A stretch of DNA of 64,000 nt from Brucella anthropi ATCC 49188 (GTDB lineage Bacteria > Pseudomonadota > Alphaproteobacteria > Rhizobiales > Rhizobiaceae), in NCBI RefSeq assembly GCF_000017405.1, contig NC_009667.1, forward strand, positions 2,094,001 to 2,158,000. The letters are read 5' to 3'. Below are positions 47,635-59,963 of this stretch, in pieces. Both the position numbers and the translations under genes were made by a program. Below the pieces are notes generated by a model, which was not told where the DNA came from, searched no databases, and saw only the letters and a program-made list of their open reading frames with translations. The first letter of the stretch is position 1; every line of letters starts with the position of its first letter.

Positions 47635-48111
47635 TTATGCTTTCCAGTCACCTGATTTGCCGCCGCCCTTTTCGGTAACGCGGATACCGCCGATCTCCAT
47701 ATGTTTGTCGACGGCTTTGGCCATGTCATAGATCGTAAGACATGTAACAGAAACGGCGGTGAGGGCTTCCATTTCCACGCCGGTGCGCCCCTTGAGCTTG
47801 GCCAGCGCACGAACGCGCAAACCGGGCAATGTCTGATCCGGCTCGATTTCGACGGCTACTTTGGTCAACATCAGTGGATGGCAGAGGGGAATCAGATCGG
47901 CGGTCTTTTTAGCCGCCATGATGCCAGCCAGACGCGCAGCGCCAATGACGTCACCCTTAGCGGCGTTGCCTTCCAGAATGAGCGCCAGCGTTTCCAGATT
48001 CATTCTGACCGACCCTTCGGCCACAGCCTGTCGTTCAGTCTCGTCCTTGGCACCAACATCCACCATATTGGCAGCGCCGGTCTGGTCGATATGGGTGAGT
48101 TTGGACATCAT
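47635..48111 (-). CDS. moaC: cyclic pyranopterin monophosphate synthase MoaC
   Basis: A 158-residue enzyme of molybdenum cofactor synthesis, acting with MoaA to make cPMP. It shows [41 protein letters not shown] and [26 protein letters not shown] with the catalytic residues. Two ATGs stand side by side at 48111 and 48108. The gap to trpC is three bases. Confidence 0.96.
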   Translation of the reverse strand: MMSKLTHIDQTGAANMVDVGAKDETERQAVAEGSVRMNLETLALILEGNAAKGDVIGAARLAGIMAAKKTADLIPLCHPLMLTKVAVEIEPDQTLPGLRVRALAKLKGRTGVEMEALTAVSVTCLTIYDMAKAVDKHMEIGGIRVTEKGGGKSGDWKA

Positions 48112-48114
48112 CAG

Positions 48115-48915
48115 TCAGGCCTTGCCAGTCAGCAGTTCACGGGTAGCCGCTGCAACATCGGCCTGCCGCATGAGGCTCTCTCCGATGAGGAATGTCCCGA
48201 TTCCAGACTTTTTCAGACGCAGGCAATCTTCGTGTGTGAATATGCCGCTTTCACCGACCAGAACGCGATCGGCTGGCGCCATCTTCGACAGCCGTTCCGA
48301 AACGGCCAGATCGACCTCAAATGTACGCAAATTGCGATTGTTGACGCCGAGCAGACGCGACGAAAGCTTTAGTGCGCGTTCCATCTCGGCTTCGTCATGC
48401 ACCTCGATGAGTGCATCCATGCCAAGCTCGAACGCGGTTTCTTCCAACGCCTTTGCAAGATCATCGTCGACGCTTGCAAGAATGATCAGAATGCAATCTG
48501 CGCCCCAGCTGCGGGCTTCGTGTACCTGATAGGTATCGAACAGAAAATCCTTGCGCAGAGCCGGGAGACTGCAAGCGTTGCGAGCTGCCGTCAGAAATTC
48601 CGGCGCTCCCTGAAAGGAAGGTGTGTCAGTCAGCACTGAAAGACATGCAGCGCCACCAGCTTCATAGGCTTTTGCAAGTGCAGGCGGATCGAAATCAGGA
48701 CGGATCAAGCCCTTCGATGGGCTTGCCTTCTTGATTTCAGCAATCAGCGCGAATTCACCGGCGGCGCGTTTTGCCTCCAGCGCTTTGAAAAAGCCACGCG
48801 GCGCTTCCTGATCCTGTGCGCGCGCCTTCAAATCAGCGACGGTACGCTCGGCTTTTGCAGCAGCGATTTCTTCGCGCTTGTAAGCCTCGATCTTGCGCAG
48901 AATGTCGGTGGACAT
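48115..48915 (-). CDS. trpC: indole-3-glycerol phosphate synthase
   Basis: A 266-residue TIM-barrel enzyme of tryptophan synthesis. It has [55 protein letters not shown] and [16 protein letters not shown]. It is not fused to TrpF as in E. coli. The start follows the trpD stop by 16 bases, and moaC follows by three. Confidence 0.96.
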   Translation of the reverse strand: MSTDILRKIEAYKREEIAAAKAERTVADLKARAQDQEAPRGFFKALEAKRAAGEFALIAEIKKASPSKGLIRPDFDPPALAKAYEAGGAACLSVLTDTPSFQGAPEFLTAARNACSLPALRKDFLFDTYQVHEARSWGADCILIILASVDDDLAKALEETAFELGMDALIEVHDEAEMERALKLSSRLLGVNNRNLRTFEVDLAVSERLSKMAPADRVLVGESGIFTHEDCLRLKKSGIGTFLIGESLMRQADVAAATRELLTGKA

Positions 48916-48931
48916 GACTTAATCCTTTCCG

Positions 48932-49951
48932 TCAGGCGGCTTTGTCGTTGGAAACGGCAATCACCTTCTGCAAAACATCAAGTGCTGCGCCGCTGTCGAT
49001 GGATTGTGCCGCGAGTGCGATGCCTTCTTTCAGGTCCTTCGCGTTGCCAGCAATCACAAGCGCCGCGCCTGAATTGAGCAGGACGATGTCTCGATAGGCG
49101 TTTTTCTCGCCTTCAAGCACGCCCAGCAGAGCCTTGGCGTTTACCGCAGCCTCGCCACCTTTCAGTTCGGCCGGGTCGCAACGACGCAATCCAACTTCTT
49201 CCGGCGTAATTTCAAAGGTACGAATCCGACCGTTTTCGAGGGCGGCAACTTGTGTCGTTCCCGCGGTGGTCATTTCATCGAGGCCGTCGCCATAGACAAC
49301 CCAGGCCGCTTCGGAACCGAGTTCCTTGAGCACTTCAGCCAGCGGCACAAGCCATTGTGGTGCGAATACCCCCACAAGCTGACGCTTGACACTGGCCGGA
49401 TTGGAGAGGGGGCCAAGCAGATTGAAGATGGTGCGGGTGCCGAGTTCTACGCGCGAGGGGCCGACATGGCGCATGGCGGAATGGTGCATCGGTGCAAACA
49501 TGAAGCCGAGGCCAGCTTCTGTGATGCTGCGACCGATGATGCTCGCGTCGGCCTCGATATTGATGCCGAGCGCCGCGAGTGCATCGGCTGCACCAGAGCG
49601 GGAGGAGAGGGCGCGGTTGCCATGTTTTGCTACAGGAACGCCAGCTCCAGCAACAACAAACGCCGAGCAGCTGGAGACATTGTATGAACCCGACTGATCG
49701 CCACCAGTGCCAACAATATCAATGGCATTGTTGGGAGCGGAAACTCCCAGCATACGCGAGCGCATGGAGGCAACGGCACCGGCGATTTCCGGTACTGTTT
49801 CACCGCGTACGCGCAACGCCATCAACAGTCCGCCGATCTGCGACGGCGTTGCCTGTCCTGACATCATGATATCGAAGGCGGCTCGGGAATCCTCAAGCGA
49901 AAGCGGTTCGCCTGATGCAGCTTTCGCGATATAGGGTTTTAGATCAGCCAT
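48932..49951 (-). CDS. trpD: anthranilate phosphoribosyltransferase
   Basis: A 339-residue enzyme that adds phosphoribose to anthranilate. It shows [27 protein letters not shown] with the PRPP-binding loop, [21 protein letters not shown] and [20 protein letters not shown]. It follows ppiD by 18 bases. No trpE or trpG is in the window, so the trp genes are scattered in this genome. Confidence 0.96.
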
Positions 49952-49969
49952 TTTGGATGCCCACCGTCC

Positions 49970-51856
49970 TTAAAACGCCAGAGCGTTGTTGATGACGGTC
50001 TGGTTTATCTTAACAGGATACTGCTTCTGCAATTCGCCGACGAGCTGTTCGAGAACATCATCCGAGAGCGATGTCGCCAGATATTTCTGCTGCTGTTCCG
50101 GAATAGCTTCCGGGCCAGCTCCGGCAGGTTCGGTCACTTCAACAACCTTGAACAGAATCTGGGCATCGTCCGAAGGTGCAGCAGCGCTACCGGTGAAACC
50201 ATTCGCTCCCCGGAAGATCTGCGCCGCCGCTGCGGTTCCGATATCGGCATCGTTGGTCGTGCGGACAATACCACGCTTTGTCTGCTTTTCGACGCCCTGC
50301 TCTGTAGCGATTGCGTCGAGTGTCGCGCCGCCGTCGAGGCGTTTCTGCAACTCGTCTACGCGCTGGTTGAGGCGCTTGACTGCTTCTTCGCCCTTCCATG
50401 CCGCTGCAACCTTGTCCTTGACTTCGTCGAGCGTACGGTCGCGTGCCGGAGTTACACCGTCAACCTGATACCAGAGATAGCCGATATTGCCCATGGTCAG
50501 GGCGTCGTTGTCAAAACCCTGATCGGCCTGGAAGGCAGCAGAAAGCAGCGCTTCGGAGTTTGGCAGCTGCACCGGATTACCAGAAGGATCGTTACCTTCG
50601 GCGTCGACGGCTTCCACGATGACGGACTTGAGGCTTAGCTTCTTTGCCACATCAGCCATGGATGCGCCGTCGGAACGGTCCTGCTCATAAGAGTCATGAA
50701 TGCCGCTGATGCTGCTTGCTGCGATATTGTTGGCAAGCGTGGTGCGAATTTCACCTTCAACTTCGGCTTGTGGTTTCACATGAGCCGGTTCGATCTGCGT
50801 CACGCGCAGGATAACCGGACCAAAGCCACCCTTCACCACCGGGCTCACGCCATTCTCTGCCAGTGCAAAAGCTGCATCGGCAACTGCCTGATCAGGAATG
50901 GCGGATTTCTCAAACGTGCCAAGCTTCAGGTCGTCTTCTGTTTTGCCCTGTTCCTTGCCGATATCGATGAAGCTCGTTCCAGCGGCAATTTTCTGCTGGG
51001 CAGCTTCAGCTGCGGCGTCATCGGCAAAGTTCAACTGCTCGATAGTACGCTTTTCGATCGTGCTGAAGCGGTCCTTGTTCTTTTCGTAATATTCGTTGAT
51101 TTCGTCCTGCGTGACGGCAGACGGATCTGCAATATCAGTCGGCTCCAGCTTCACATAGGTTATTTTCCGGTACTCCGGTGCCTTATACTCGTCCTTGTGT
51201 GCGTCAAAATAGGTCTTGAGCGCATCTTCGGACGGGGCAGGGACAGCATCGGCCTTTTCAGCCTGAATGGTCACATAGTCAACGCTGCGGGTTTCACCTT
51301 GATATAGAGCCAGCGCCTTCAACGCTGTATTCGGAAGTTTGATGCCGTCCGTTGCAGCTTCCACGATCTGCTGGCGGCGAGCCACTTTCGCGCGGTTGTC
51401 GAGATAATCCTGTGCACGAATGCCAGATTGACGAAGCACTGCATCGAACTGCGCGCGATTGAAGTTGCCGCTTGCGTCATGGAAAGCCGGATCTTCACCG
51501 GTCAGTCGAGCAATTCCGTCCTTGGAAAGGCCGAGCTGCATGTTGCGCGCACCTTCATCCAGAACCACACCGGCTGCGAGCTGGGCGAGTACCTGATTTT
51601 CGACACCGAGCGTTTTTGCCTGTTCGCGCGTCAGACGCTGGCGAAACTGTTGAGACAAACGCATCATCTGCTGTTCATAGGCGAAACGATAATCAGTGGC
51701 GCTCACTTCGGAACCGCCAGCCGTCAAAGCGGCATTGCCTGACAGGCCGCCGCGAAAGACATCGGAGATGCCCCAGATCGCAAAGCTCAGTACAAGCAGG
51801 CCAAGCAGAAGTTTGGCGACCCAGGATTGAGCGGCAGAACGCAGGCTGTCGAGCAT
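49970..51856 (-). CDS. ppiD: peptidylprolyl isomerase, PpiD/SurA_N type
   Basis: A 628-residue periplasmic foldase anchored by one N-terminal helix (residues ~15-37, LLLGLLVLSFAIWGISD). A SurA-N region fills residues 40-200, and a parvulin-type domain lies near the middle (residues 250-360, FSTIEKRTIEQLNFADDAAAEA). A further beta-rich region and helical C-terminus follow. ATG 51856 is set by GAAGGG. It assists outer-membrane protein folding and heads the ppiD-trpD-trpC-moaC-moeA run. Confidence 0.9.
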   Translation of the reverse strand: MLDSLRSAAQSWVAKLLLGLLVLSFAIWGISDVFRGGLSGNAALTAGGSEVSATDYRFAYEQQMMRLSQQFRQRLTREQAKTLGVENQVLAQLAAGVVLDEGARNMQLGLSKDGIARLTGEDPAFHDASGNFNRAQFDAVLRQSGIRAQDYLDNRAKVARRQQIVEAATDGIKLPNTALKALALYQGETRSVDYVTIQAEKADAVPAPSEDALKTYFDAHKDEYKAPEYRKITYVKLEPTDIADPSAVTQDEINEYYEKNKDRFSTIEKRTIEQLNFADDAAAEAAQQKIAAGTSFIDIGKEQGKTEDDLKLGTFEKSAIPDQAVADAAFALAENGVSPVVKGGFGPVILRVTQIEPAHVKPQAEVEGEIRTTLANNIAASSISGIHDSYEQDRSDGASMADVAKKLSLKSVIVEAVDAEGNDPSGNPVQLPNSEALLSAAFQADQGFDNDALTMGNIGYLWYQVDGVTPARDRTLDEVKDKVAAAWKGEEAVKRLNQRVDELQKRLDGGATLDAIATEQGVEKQTKRGIVRTTNDADIGTAAAAQIFRGANGFTGSAAAPSDDAQILFKVVEVTEPAGAGPEAIPEQQQKYLATSLSDDVLEQLVGELQKQYPVKINQTVINNALAF

Positions 51857-52075
51857 TGGAAACCCTTCAAGTATAAATCTAAGCTCGGCTTTCATAGATA
51901 GAGCCAGTCAGGGGATAACCTCAAGCCAGCCCTATATGCAAGATCTCATTGCATGTAGGCACTCAAGAACATTTGCATTGCGGCACGAATACGCTTAGTC
52001 AGTGGCAAATTTTGGCGCTGGTCCGCTTTCAAGAGGTGACCGCGTCTACTGTTTTGAACAGGCGAGGAGAATGAA

Positions 52076-52840
52076 ATGACTCCGGGAATCCGTCCGCTGG
52101 TTGCTGGCAACTGGAAGATGAATGGCACGGGAGAGTCCCTGACCGAATTGCGTGCGATTGCTGCCGGCCTGAGCTCCGATCTCGGCCGCAAGCTTGACGC
52201 CGTCATTTGTGTACCTGCGACGCTTCTTTCCCGCGCGGCGGAAACGCTCGAAGGCGAGACTGTTGGTCTCGGCGGTCAGGATGCTCACCATAAAGTGTCT
52301 GGCGCGCATACAGGCGATGTCTCTGCAGAAATGCTTAAGGAAGCGGGCGCTACGCATGTCATAATCGGTCATTCCGAACGCCGGACCGACCATCATGAAA
52401 GCAATGACACTGTTCGCGCCAAGACCGAGGCCGCATGGGCTGCCGGATTGATTGCAATCGTTTGCGTCGGCGAAACTGCCGATGAGCGCAAGGCGGAGCG
52501 TACTCTGGATGTAATCGGCAAGCAGCTTGCTGGCTCTTTGCCGGATGGCGTCAATGCCGCGAATACGATCATTGCTTACGAACCGGTTTGGGCAATCGGT
52601 ACAGGGTTGACGCCAACAGTGCAGGACGTGCGTGCCGCTCATGCTTTCATGCGTGAGCAGCTAATTGAACGTTTCGGCACGAAAGGCGCACATCTTCGGC
52701 TGCTCTATGGCGGTTCGGTCAAGCCTTCAAACGCATTGGAATTGCTCGGCGTCGCGGATGTTGATGGTGCGCTTGTTGGTGGTGCGAGCTTGAAGGCGAA
52801 CGATTTTCTCGCCATATGCGAAACCTATCGTAATTTGTAA
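52076..52840 (+). CDS. tpiA: triosephosphate isomerase
   Basis: A 254-residue glycolytic enzyme interconverting DHAP and G3P. It shows the start [10 protein letters not shown] (Lys), VIIGHSERR with the catalytic His, [10 protein letters not shown] with the catalytic Glu and [12 protein letters not shown]. Divergent from ppiD, with a 219-base gap between them. It precedes secG by 101 bases. Confidence 0.97.
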   Translation: MTPGIRPLVAGNWKMNGTGESLTELRAIAAGLSSDLGRKLDAVICVPATLLSRAAETLEGETVGLGGQDAHHKVSGAHTGDVSAEMLKEAGATHVIIGHSERRTDHHESNDTVRAKTEAAWAAGLIAIVCVGETADERKAERTLDVIGKQLAGSLPDGVNAANTIIAYEPVWAIGTGLTPTVQDVRAAHAFMREQLIERFGTKGAHLRLLYGGSVKPSNALELLGVADVDGALVGGASLKANDFLAICETYRNL

Positions 52841-52941
52841 CCGGCACATCACGTCTGTCTATCTTGGTCTCGGGGCTTGGATTATCGGACAATAGCGTGT
52901 AAAGAGCCGCTCTAGTTTTAGGGATATAAAGACCGTAACCC

Positions 52942-53403
52942 ATGCAGACCGTAATCATTGTCATTCATTTGTTGATCGTGCTGGCGCTTGTCGGCGTTGT
53001 GCTTATCCAGCGTTCTGAAGGCGGTGGCCTTGGCATTGGCGGCGGTTCGGGGTTCATGACGGCTCGCGGCGCAGCCAACGCACTGACCCGCACGACAGCC
53101 ATTCTCGCGATCGGTTTCTTCGCGACCTCGCTTATTCTCGGCATCATGGCACGCTACGGCGAAAAGCCGACCGACATTCTCAACCGTATCCCGGCGGCAA
53201 CCGGCAGTCAGTCAGCTCCGGCAGGCGGCAATGGCGGCGGTATCCTCAATCAGCTGGGTGGCGAGTCTTCGCGTCCTGACGCCAATCAGACTGCACCTGC
53301 AGCTCCAGGTGCTACAGCGCCGGCAACACAGCCCGACGCTACCCAGCCGCAGGCTCCGGTTGTTCCGGAAACCCCGGCCAACCCGGTTCCTAGCTCGCAG
53401 TAA
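52942..53403 (+). CDS. secG: preprotein translocase subunit SecG
   Basis: A 153-residue translocon subunit with two membrane helices (residues 3-22 and 50-72) separated by a glycine-rich loop, LIQRSEGGGLGIGGGSGFMTARG, the SecG signature. The C-terminal ~75 residues are an Ala/Pro/Gln-rich tail, longer than in E. coli SecG (110 residues). A terminator follows at 53431. Confidence 0.93.
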   Translation: MQTVIIVIHLLIVLALVGVVLIQRSEGGGLGIGGGSGFMTARGAANALTRTTAILAIGFFATSLILGIMARYGEKPTDILNRIPAATGSQSAPAGGNGGGILNQLGGESSRPDANQTAPAAPGATAPATQPDATQPQAPVVPETPANPVPSSQ

Positions 53404-53430
53404 AAGGCCGAGCAAAGTGAACAGAATGCG

Positions 53431-53460
53431 AAACCGGCCCTTGTGGCCGGTTTTCTTTTT
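53431..53460 (+). terminator. intrinsic terminator after secG
   Basis: AAACCGGCC and GGCCGGTTT enclose a four- to five-base loop, followed by TCTTTTT. Confidence 0.92.
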
Positions 53461-53636
53461 GTTAATCATGAGACTGCAAAGTGTTGCAGCTAGGCAATAC
53501 GCTGCCGCGAATCGCATTGCAGAACGATGGCAGCGAATTGAGAACCGGATCGCTTTGCAGTAAGGAAAGCGAAAGTCTGGTCGCAATTAATGCGGCAGAC
53601 ATTTTTCCCTTGTGCTTGAATTTTCGGGAACCGAAC

Positions 53637-54329
53637 ATGTTTTCACGCCGTATTTTGATGGCAGGTATTGCAACTCTCTGCATCGGAGCGACCGCTCCTG
53701 CATTTGCAACTTCGCCGGTAAGCGCTGAAGCGCAGCTCAATGAAGCTGCTGCGTCTGTTCAGCAAGTTGCTCTCTCAAGCGATGCCAAGGCCAATCCTGA
53801 AAAGCCGAAGAAGAAAAAGGCTTCCAAGAGCGGCAATGCAGTTAAGGCCAATAAGTACAACATCGATCCGAAGTTCCGGGCGCAGGAAGTGGCTTTTACC
53901 GGCTATAAGCCTGGCACCATCGTGATCGACCCGAAGCAGCGTTTCCTTTACCTTGTTGAAACGTCGACGACTGCTCGCCGTTATGGCATCGCTGTCGGCA
54001 AGCAGGGATTGGAATTCAAGGGCACTGGAACAATCAACGCGAAGCGGGAGTGGCCGCGCTGGATTCCGACCAAGGAAATGATCGAGCGTGATCCGGCTCA
54101 CTATGGTCGCTTCAAGAACGGTATGGATGGTGGTCCAGGCAACCCACTTGGTTCGCGCGCTCTGTACTTGTTTCAGGGCAACAAGGACACCTACATCCGC
54201 ATTCATGGCACGGTACAGCCATGGACTATCGGTAGCTCGGCTTCCAACGGCTGCTTCCGCATGATCAATGAGGATGTGATGGATCTTTATGAGCGCGTCG
54301 GTCTGGGTACCGAAGTGGTTGTTCTCTGA
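53637..54329 (+). CDS. L,D-transpeptidase (YkuD) family protein
   Basis: A 230-residue exported protein. The signal peptide ends near AFA at residue 24. A linker rich in lysine (KPKKKKASK) follows. The YkuD domain begins near residue 95 and ends with the active site HGTVQPWTIGSSASNGCFRM, where Cys is the nucleophile. It forms 3-3 cross-links in peptidoglycan or attaches proteins to it. ATG 53637 has GGGAA in front. It is monocistronic and ends before two terminators. Confidence 0.92.
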   Translation: MFSRRILMAGIATLCIGATAPAFATSPVSAEAQLNEAAASVQQVALSSDAKANPEKPKKKKASKSGNAVKANKYNIDPKFRAQEVAFTGYKPGTIVIDPKQRFLYLVETSTTARRYGIAVGKQGLEFKGTGTINAKREWPRWIPTKEMIERDPAHYGRFKNGMDGGPGNPLGSRALYLFQGNKDTYIRIHGTVQPWTIGSSASNGCFRMINEDVMDLYERVGLGTEVVVL

Positions 54330-54351
54330 TCTGTAAATGACTATGTGAATG

Positions 54352-54380
54352 TGGCCGGGCTTATGGGCTCGGCCTTTTCT
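54352..54380 (+). terminator. intrinsic terminator after the L,D-transpeptidase gene
   Basis: GGCCGGGC and GGCTCGGCC form a stem with one mismatch, followed by TTTTCTTTT. Confidence 0.8.
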
Positions 54381-54480
54381 TTTGTGCCAATGGCTATTCT
54401 GACAGGTGGAAGCTGTGGATTTCGAGCTTCGACATGGCTTTATGTGAATAGAGGCGCTAGAGAGTACAGACGTATTCGCT

Positions 54481-54510
54481 CCGGGGTTTCTGGCTCCGGT
54501 TTTTCTTTGT
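54481..54510 (+). terminator. second terminator-like hairpin before pyrG
   Basis: CCGGGG and CTCCGG form a six-bp stem including one G-T pair, followed by TTTTTCTTT. It is about 97 bases before pyrG. Confidence 0.55.
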
Positions 54511-54594
54511 GCAACGACGATTACCGCCTTGCTTCGGTGAAAAAACACTGCCGGGGTGCATTTTTTGGTGGCGGAATCAATCAAGAAAGTCTAA

Positions 54595-56235
<1,641 letters not shown>

Positions 56236-56241
56236 AAATCT

Positions 56242-56266
56242 AACGCGCCTTTCGGGGCGCGTTTTC
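56242..56266 (+). terminator. intrinsic terminator after pyrG
   Basis: AACGCGCC and GGCGCGTT pair around TTTCGG, followed by TTCATTT. Confidence 0.8.
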
Positions 56267-56355
56267 ATTTCTGCTTTCAGGCCGTGGTCTTGTTTTCGAC
56301 CCACCTTTACGCCAGATAAGGTGCCTGCAAGGCACTCAATATCGAGGTTCACGTC

Positions 56356-57189
56356 ATGGCGACTGCCAATTCATCCGTAAAAATCGGAAACGTTACTTTT
56401 TCAAACAGTGCGCCGTTTGCCCTGATAGCGGGCCCGTGCCAGATGGAAACGCGTGAACACGCCTTCGATATGGCGGGCCGTCTCAAGGAGATGACCGATA
56501 AGCTCGGCATCGATCTTGTCTACAAGTCCAGCTTCGACAAGGCCAATCGCACATCCTTGAAGGCTGAGCGTGGAATCGGCCTCGAAAAGGCAATGGAAGT
56601 TTTTGCCGATCTCAAGAAGGAGTTCGGCTTTCCGGTGCTGACGGACATCCACACTGAAGAGCAGTGCGCCGCAGTTGCTCCCGTGGTCGATGTCCTGCAA
56701 ATCCCGGCATTTCTCTGCCGCCAGACCGATCTGCTGATTGCTGCCGCAAAGACGGGACGTGTCGTGAATGTCAAGAAGGGCCAGTTTCTGGCGCCGTGGG
56801 ACATGAAGAATGTTCTTTCCAAGATTACGGAAAGTGGCAATCCGAATGTGCTGGCGACCGAACGCGGTGTTTCGTTTGGCTATAATACGCTCGTTTCCGA
56901 TATGCGTTCCTTGCCGATCATGGCAGGCCTTGGTTCACCGGTTGTGTTCGATGCGACTCACTCAGTACAGCAACCGGGCGGGCACGGTGGTTCGTCGGGT
57001 GGTCAGCGCGAATTCGTTGAGACACTGGCACGCGCAGCTGTAGCCGTTGGCGTTGCCGGGCTCTTCATCGAAACGCATCAGGATCCGGACAATGCCCCAT
57101 CCGATGGTCCGAATATGGTGCCGGTGGATAAAATGCCCGCGCTCCTCGAAAAGCTGATGGCTTTCGATCGTATCGCGAAAGGGCTTTAA
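56356..57189 (+). CDS. kdsA: 3-deoxy-8-phosphooctulonate synthase
   Basis: A 277-residue enzyme that makes KDO-8-phosphate for the LPS inner core. It shows [45 protein letters not shown] and [15 protein letters not shown] 56356 is used. It lies between pyrG and eno with terminators on both sides. Confidence 0.96.
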   Translation: MATANSSVKIGNVTFSNSAPFALIAGPCQMETREHAFDMAGRLKEMTDKLGIDLVYKSSFDKANRTSLKAERGIGLEKAMEVFADLKKEFGFPVLTDIHTEEQCAAVAPVVDVLQIPAFLCRQTDLLIAAAKTGRVVNVKKGQFLAPWDMKNVLSKITESGNPNVLATERGVSFGYNTLVSDMRSLPIMAGLGSPVVFDATHSVQQPGGHGGSSGGQREFVETLARAAVAVGVAGLFIETHQDPDNAPSDGPNMVPVDKMPALLEKLMAFDRIAKGL

Positions 57190-57208
57190 ACAGTTCTCGG
57201 AGAATTTA

Positions 57209-57240
57209 AAAAGGCGGGGGATTTTCCTCCGCCTTTTGTT
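57209..57240 (+). terminator. intrinsic terminator after kdsA
   Basis: AAAAGGCGG and CCGCCTTTT pair around a loop of about twelve bases, followed by GTTT. Confidence 0.88.
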
Positions 57241-57296
57241 TCGCTAAGCCATTCTCGCCGCTTTTTTGCGGTTAGGGCTTAAAAATTGGCCTGGTG

Positions 57297-57338
57297 CATA
57301 ATCTTTTCTGAAATGTCTGCAAAGTTTTAGGATTATGC
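57297..57338. repeat. GCATAATC palindrome before eno
   Basis: GCATAATC (57297-57304) is inverted at GATTATGC (57331-57338) with a 26-base spacer. It is in the kdsA-eno gap and may be a regulatory site or a dispersed repeat of the chromosome. Confidence 0.5.
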
Positions 57339-57368
57339 GCTAAGAAATGGCCGCATCGGATTTGTTAA

Positions 57369-58694
<1,326 letters not shown>

Positions 58695-58712
58695 TTTTTC
58701 TCTGAGACTGAT

Positions 58713-58739
58713 AAAGGCGGGCTTCGGTCCGCCTTTTTT
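58713..58739 (+). terminator. intrinsic terminator after eno
   Basis: AAAGGCGG and CCGCCTTT pair around GCTTCGGT, followed by a run of T. Confidence 0.92.
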
Positions 58740-58892
58740 CGTTTTCGCCCTATATGACTTCCAATGCTCGGCATTTGACCGAATGCAATTATATTGATAT
58801 CAATGTTATTACATTGGTGTTTGAGCAGATGAGGCAGCGGCTTGGAATTCAGATGATGAAGCCGTGGGGGAGTTAACAACGGGAGAGAGAAA

Positions 58893-59246
58893 ATGGCTTA
58901 TATCGAAGGATTTGTTGTCGCCGTCCCCAAGGCGAACAAGGAACTCTATCGCAAGCATGCCGCCGAAGCTGCTGTATTATTCAAGGAGTTTGGCGTGACG
59001 CGTATGGTCGAAGCATGGGGGGATGATGTGCCGGATGGCAAGGTCACCGATTTTCGACGTGCGGTTAAGGCTGAGGCCGACGAGGAGGTTGTTTTCTCCT
59101 GGTTCGAATATCCCGACAAGGCAACGCGCGACGCTGCAAATAGCAAAATGATGAGTGATCCGCGTATGAAGGCGATGGGTGACCAGATGCCATTCGACGG
59201 CAAGCGCATGATCATGGGCGGGTTTTCCACAATTGTAGACGTTTGA
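58893..59246 (+). CDS. DUF1428 family protein
   Basis: A 117-residue soluble protein that starts AYIEGFVVAVPKANKELYRKHA and contains FKEFGVTRMVEAWGDDVPDGKVTDF and FDGKRMIMGGFSTIVD, diagnostic of DUF1428, a dimeric alpha-beta barrel. Its reaction is unknown. GGGAGAGA is just before the ATG. A 12-bp palindrome lies 88 bases upstream and may be an operator. Confidence 0.9.
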   Translation: MAYIEGFVVAVPKANKELYRKHAAEAAVLFKEFGVTRMVEAWGDDVPDGKVTDFRRAVKAEADEEVVFSWFEYPDKATRDAANSKMMSDPRMKAMGDQMPFDGKRMIMGGFSTIVDV

Positions 59247-59496
59247 TCCTGTCAAACATTTTAACAATCTGAATGAGCGGCTCGTCTTTATGGTGAGCCG
59301 TTCTCGATTCCTGACGGGTTTGAATGGTTTGCGCGAGGTTCACTTCTTCCAGCTGTTGCGAAAACTAGTCCCGACTGTTCCTGACATCGGTTCTTGGTAA
59401 ATCTCTGTTAAGCAAAATAATGCTTGATGGTGGAATTCGGATTGATGCCCTTCGCAGGATTCGTAGTGGCACCGAATATCCGGGAAGGAAGCCGAA

Positions 59497-59826
59497 ATGT
59501 GGACCAAGCAGAAGCGTAAATCGATCCGTGGGCGTTTTGTGTTGCCCATTCTGACGGCTGCATTTCTGAGTTACTTCGGCTTTCACGCCTATCACGGCGA
59601 ATATGGTCTCTACTCCCGTATCCAGCTGGAAGAGCAGAAAAGTCTTCTGGCCAAGCAGCTTGAACAGGTGACGGCAGATCGCAACGCGCTCGAAAAACGA
59701 GTCACGCTTTTGCGCGACGGTTCCATTGAGAAGGATATGCTTGACGAGCAGGCACGCAGAGCGCTTAATCTCTCCCATCCCGATGAAGTGACAATTATCA
59801 CCTCCAGGGAAGACCGTTCAAATTAA
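59497..59826 (+). CDS. ftsB: FtsB/DivIC septum formation initiator
   Basis: A 109-residue divisome protein. The N-terminal helix (LPILTAAFLSYFGFHAYHG) spans the membrane. A coiled coil (IQLEEQKSLLAKQLEQVTADRNALEKRVTLL, residues ~43-73) follows, then a short C-terminal region with ARRALNLSHPDEVTI. This matches FtsB/DivIC, which binds FtsL and FtsQ. It lies upstream of pdhA by 138 bases, as in other alphaproteobacteria. Confidence 0.88.
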   Translation: MWTKQKRKSIRGRFVLPILTAAFLSYFGFHAYHGEYGLYSRIQLEEQKSLLAKQLEQVTADRNALEKRVTLLRDGSIEKDMLDEQARRALNLSHPDEVTIITSREDRSN

Positions 59827-59963
59827 CTGAAATCCGGTTAATTGTCTTTTTGTGATATGTTTTTAAGGGCTTGGCGACATAGCAGCTATGCTCTGGGCGC
59901 ATATTGTATCTTGTGATATGCCCGTATAACGTCACAATAGAACGACAATTTAGGGAGCGAGAT

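Noticed and set aside
58805..58877. Short frame before the DUF1428 gene ending in MMKPWGS, considered as a gene remnant
   Set aside because: Too short, no ribosome site and no recognisable family; more likely leader or spacer.
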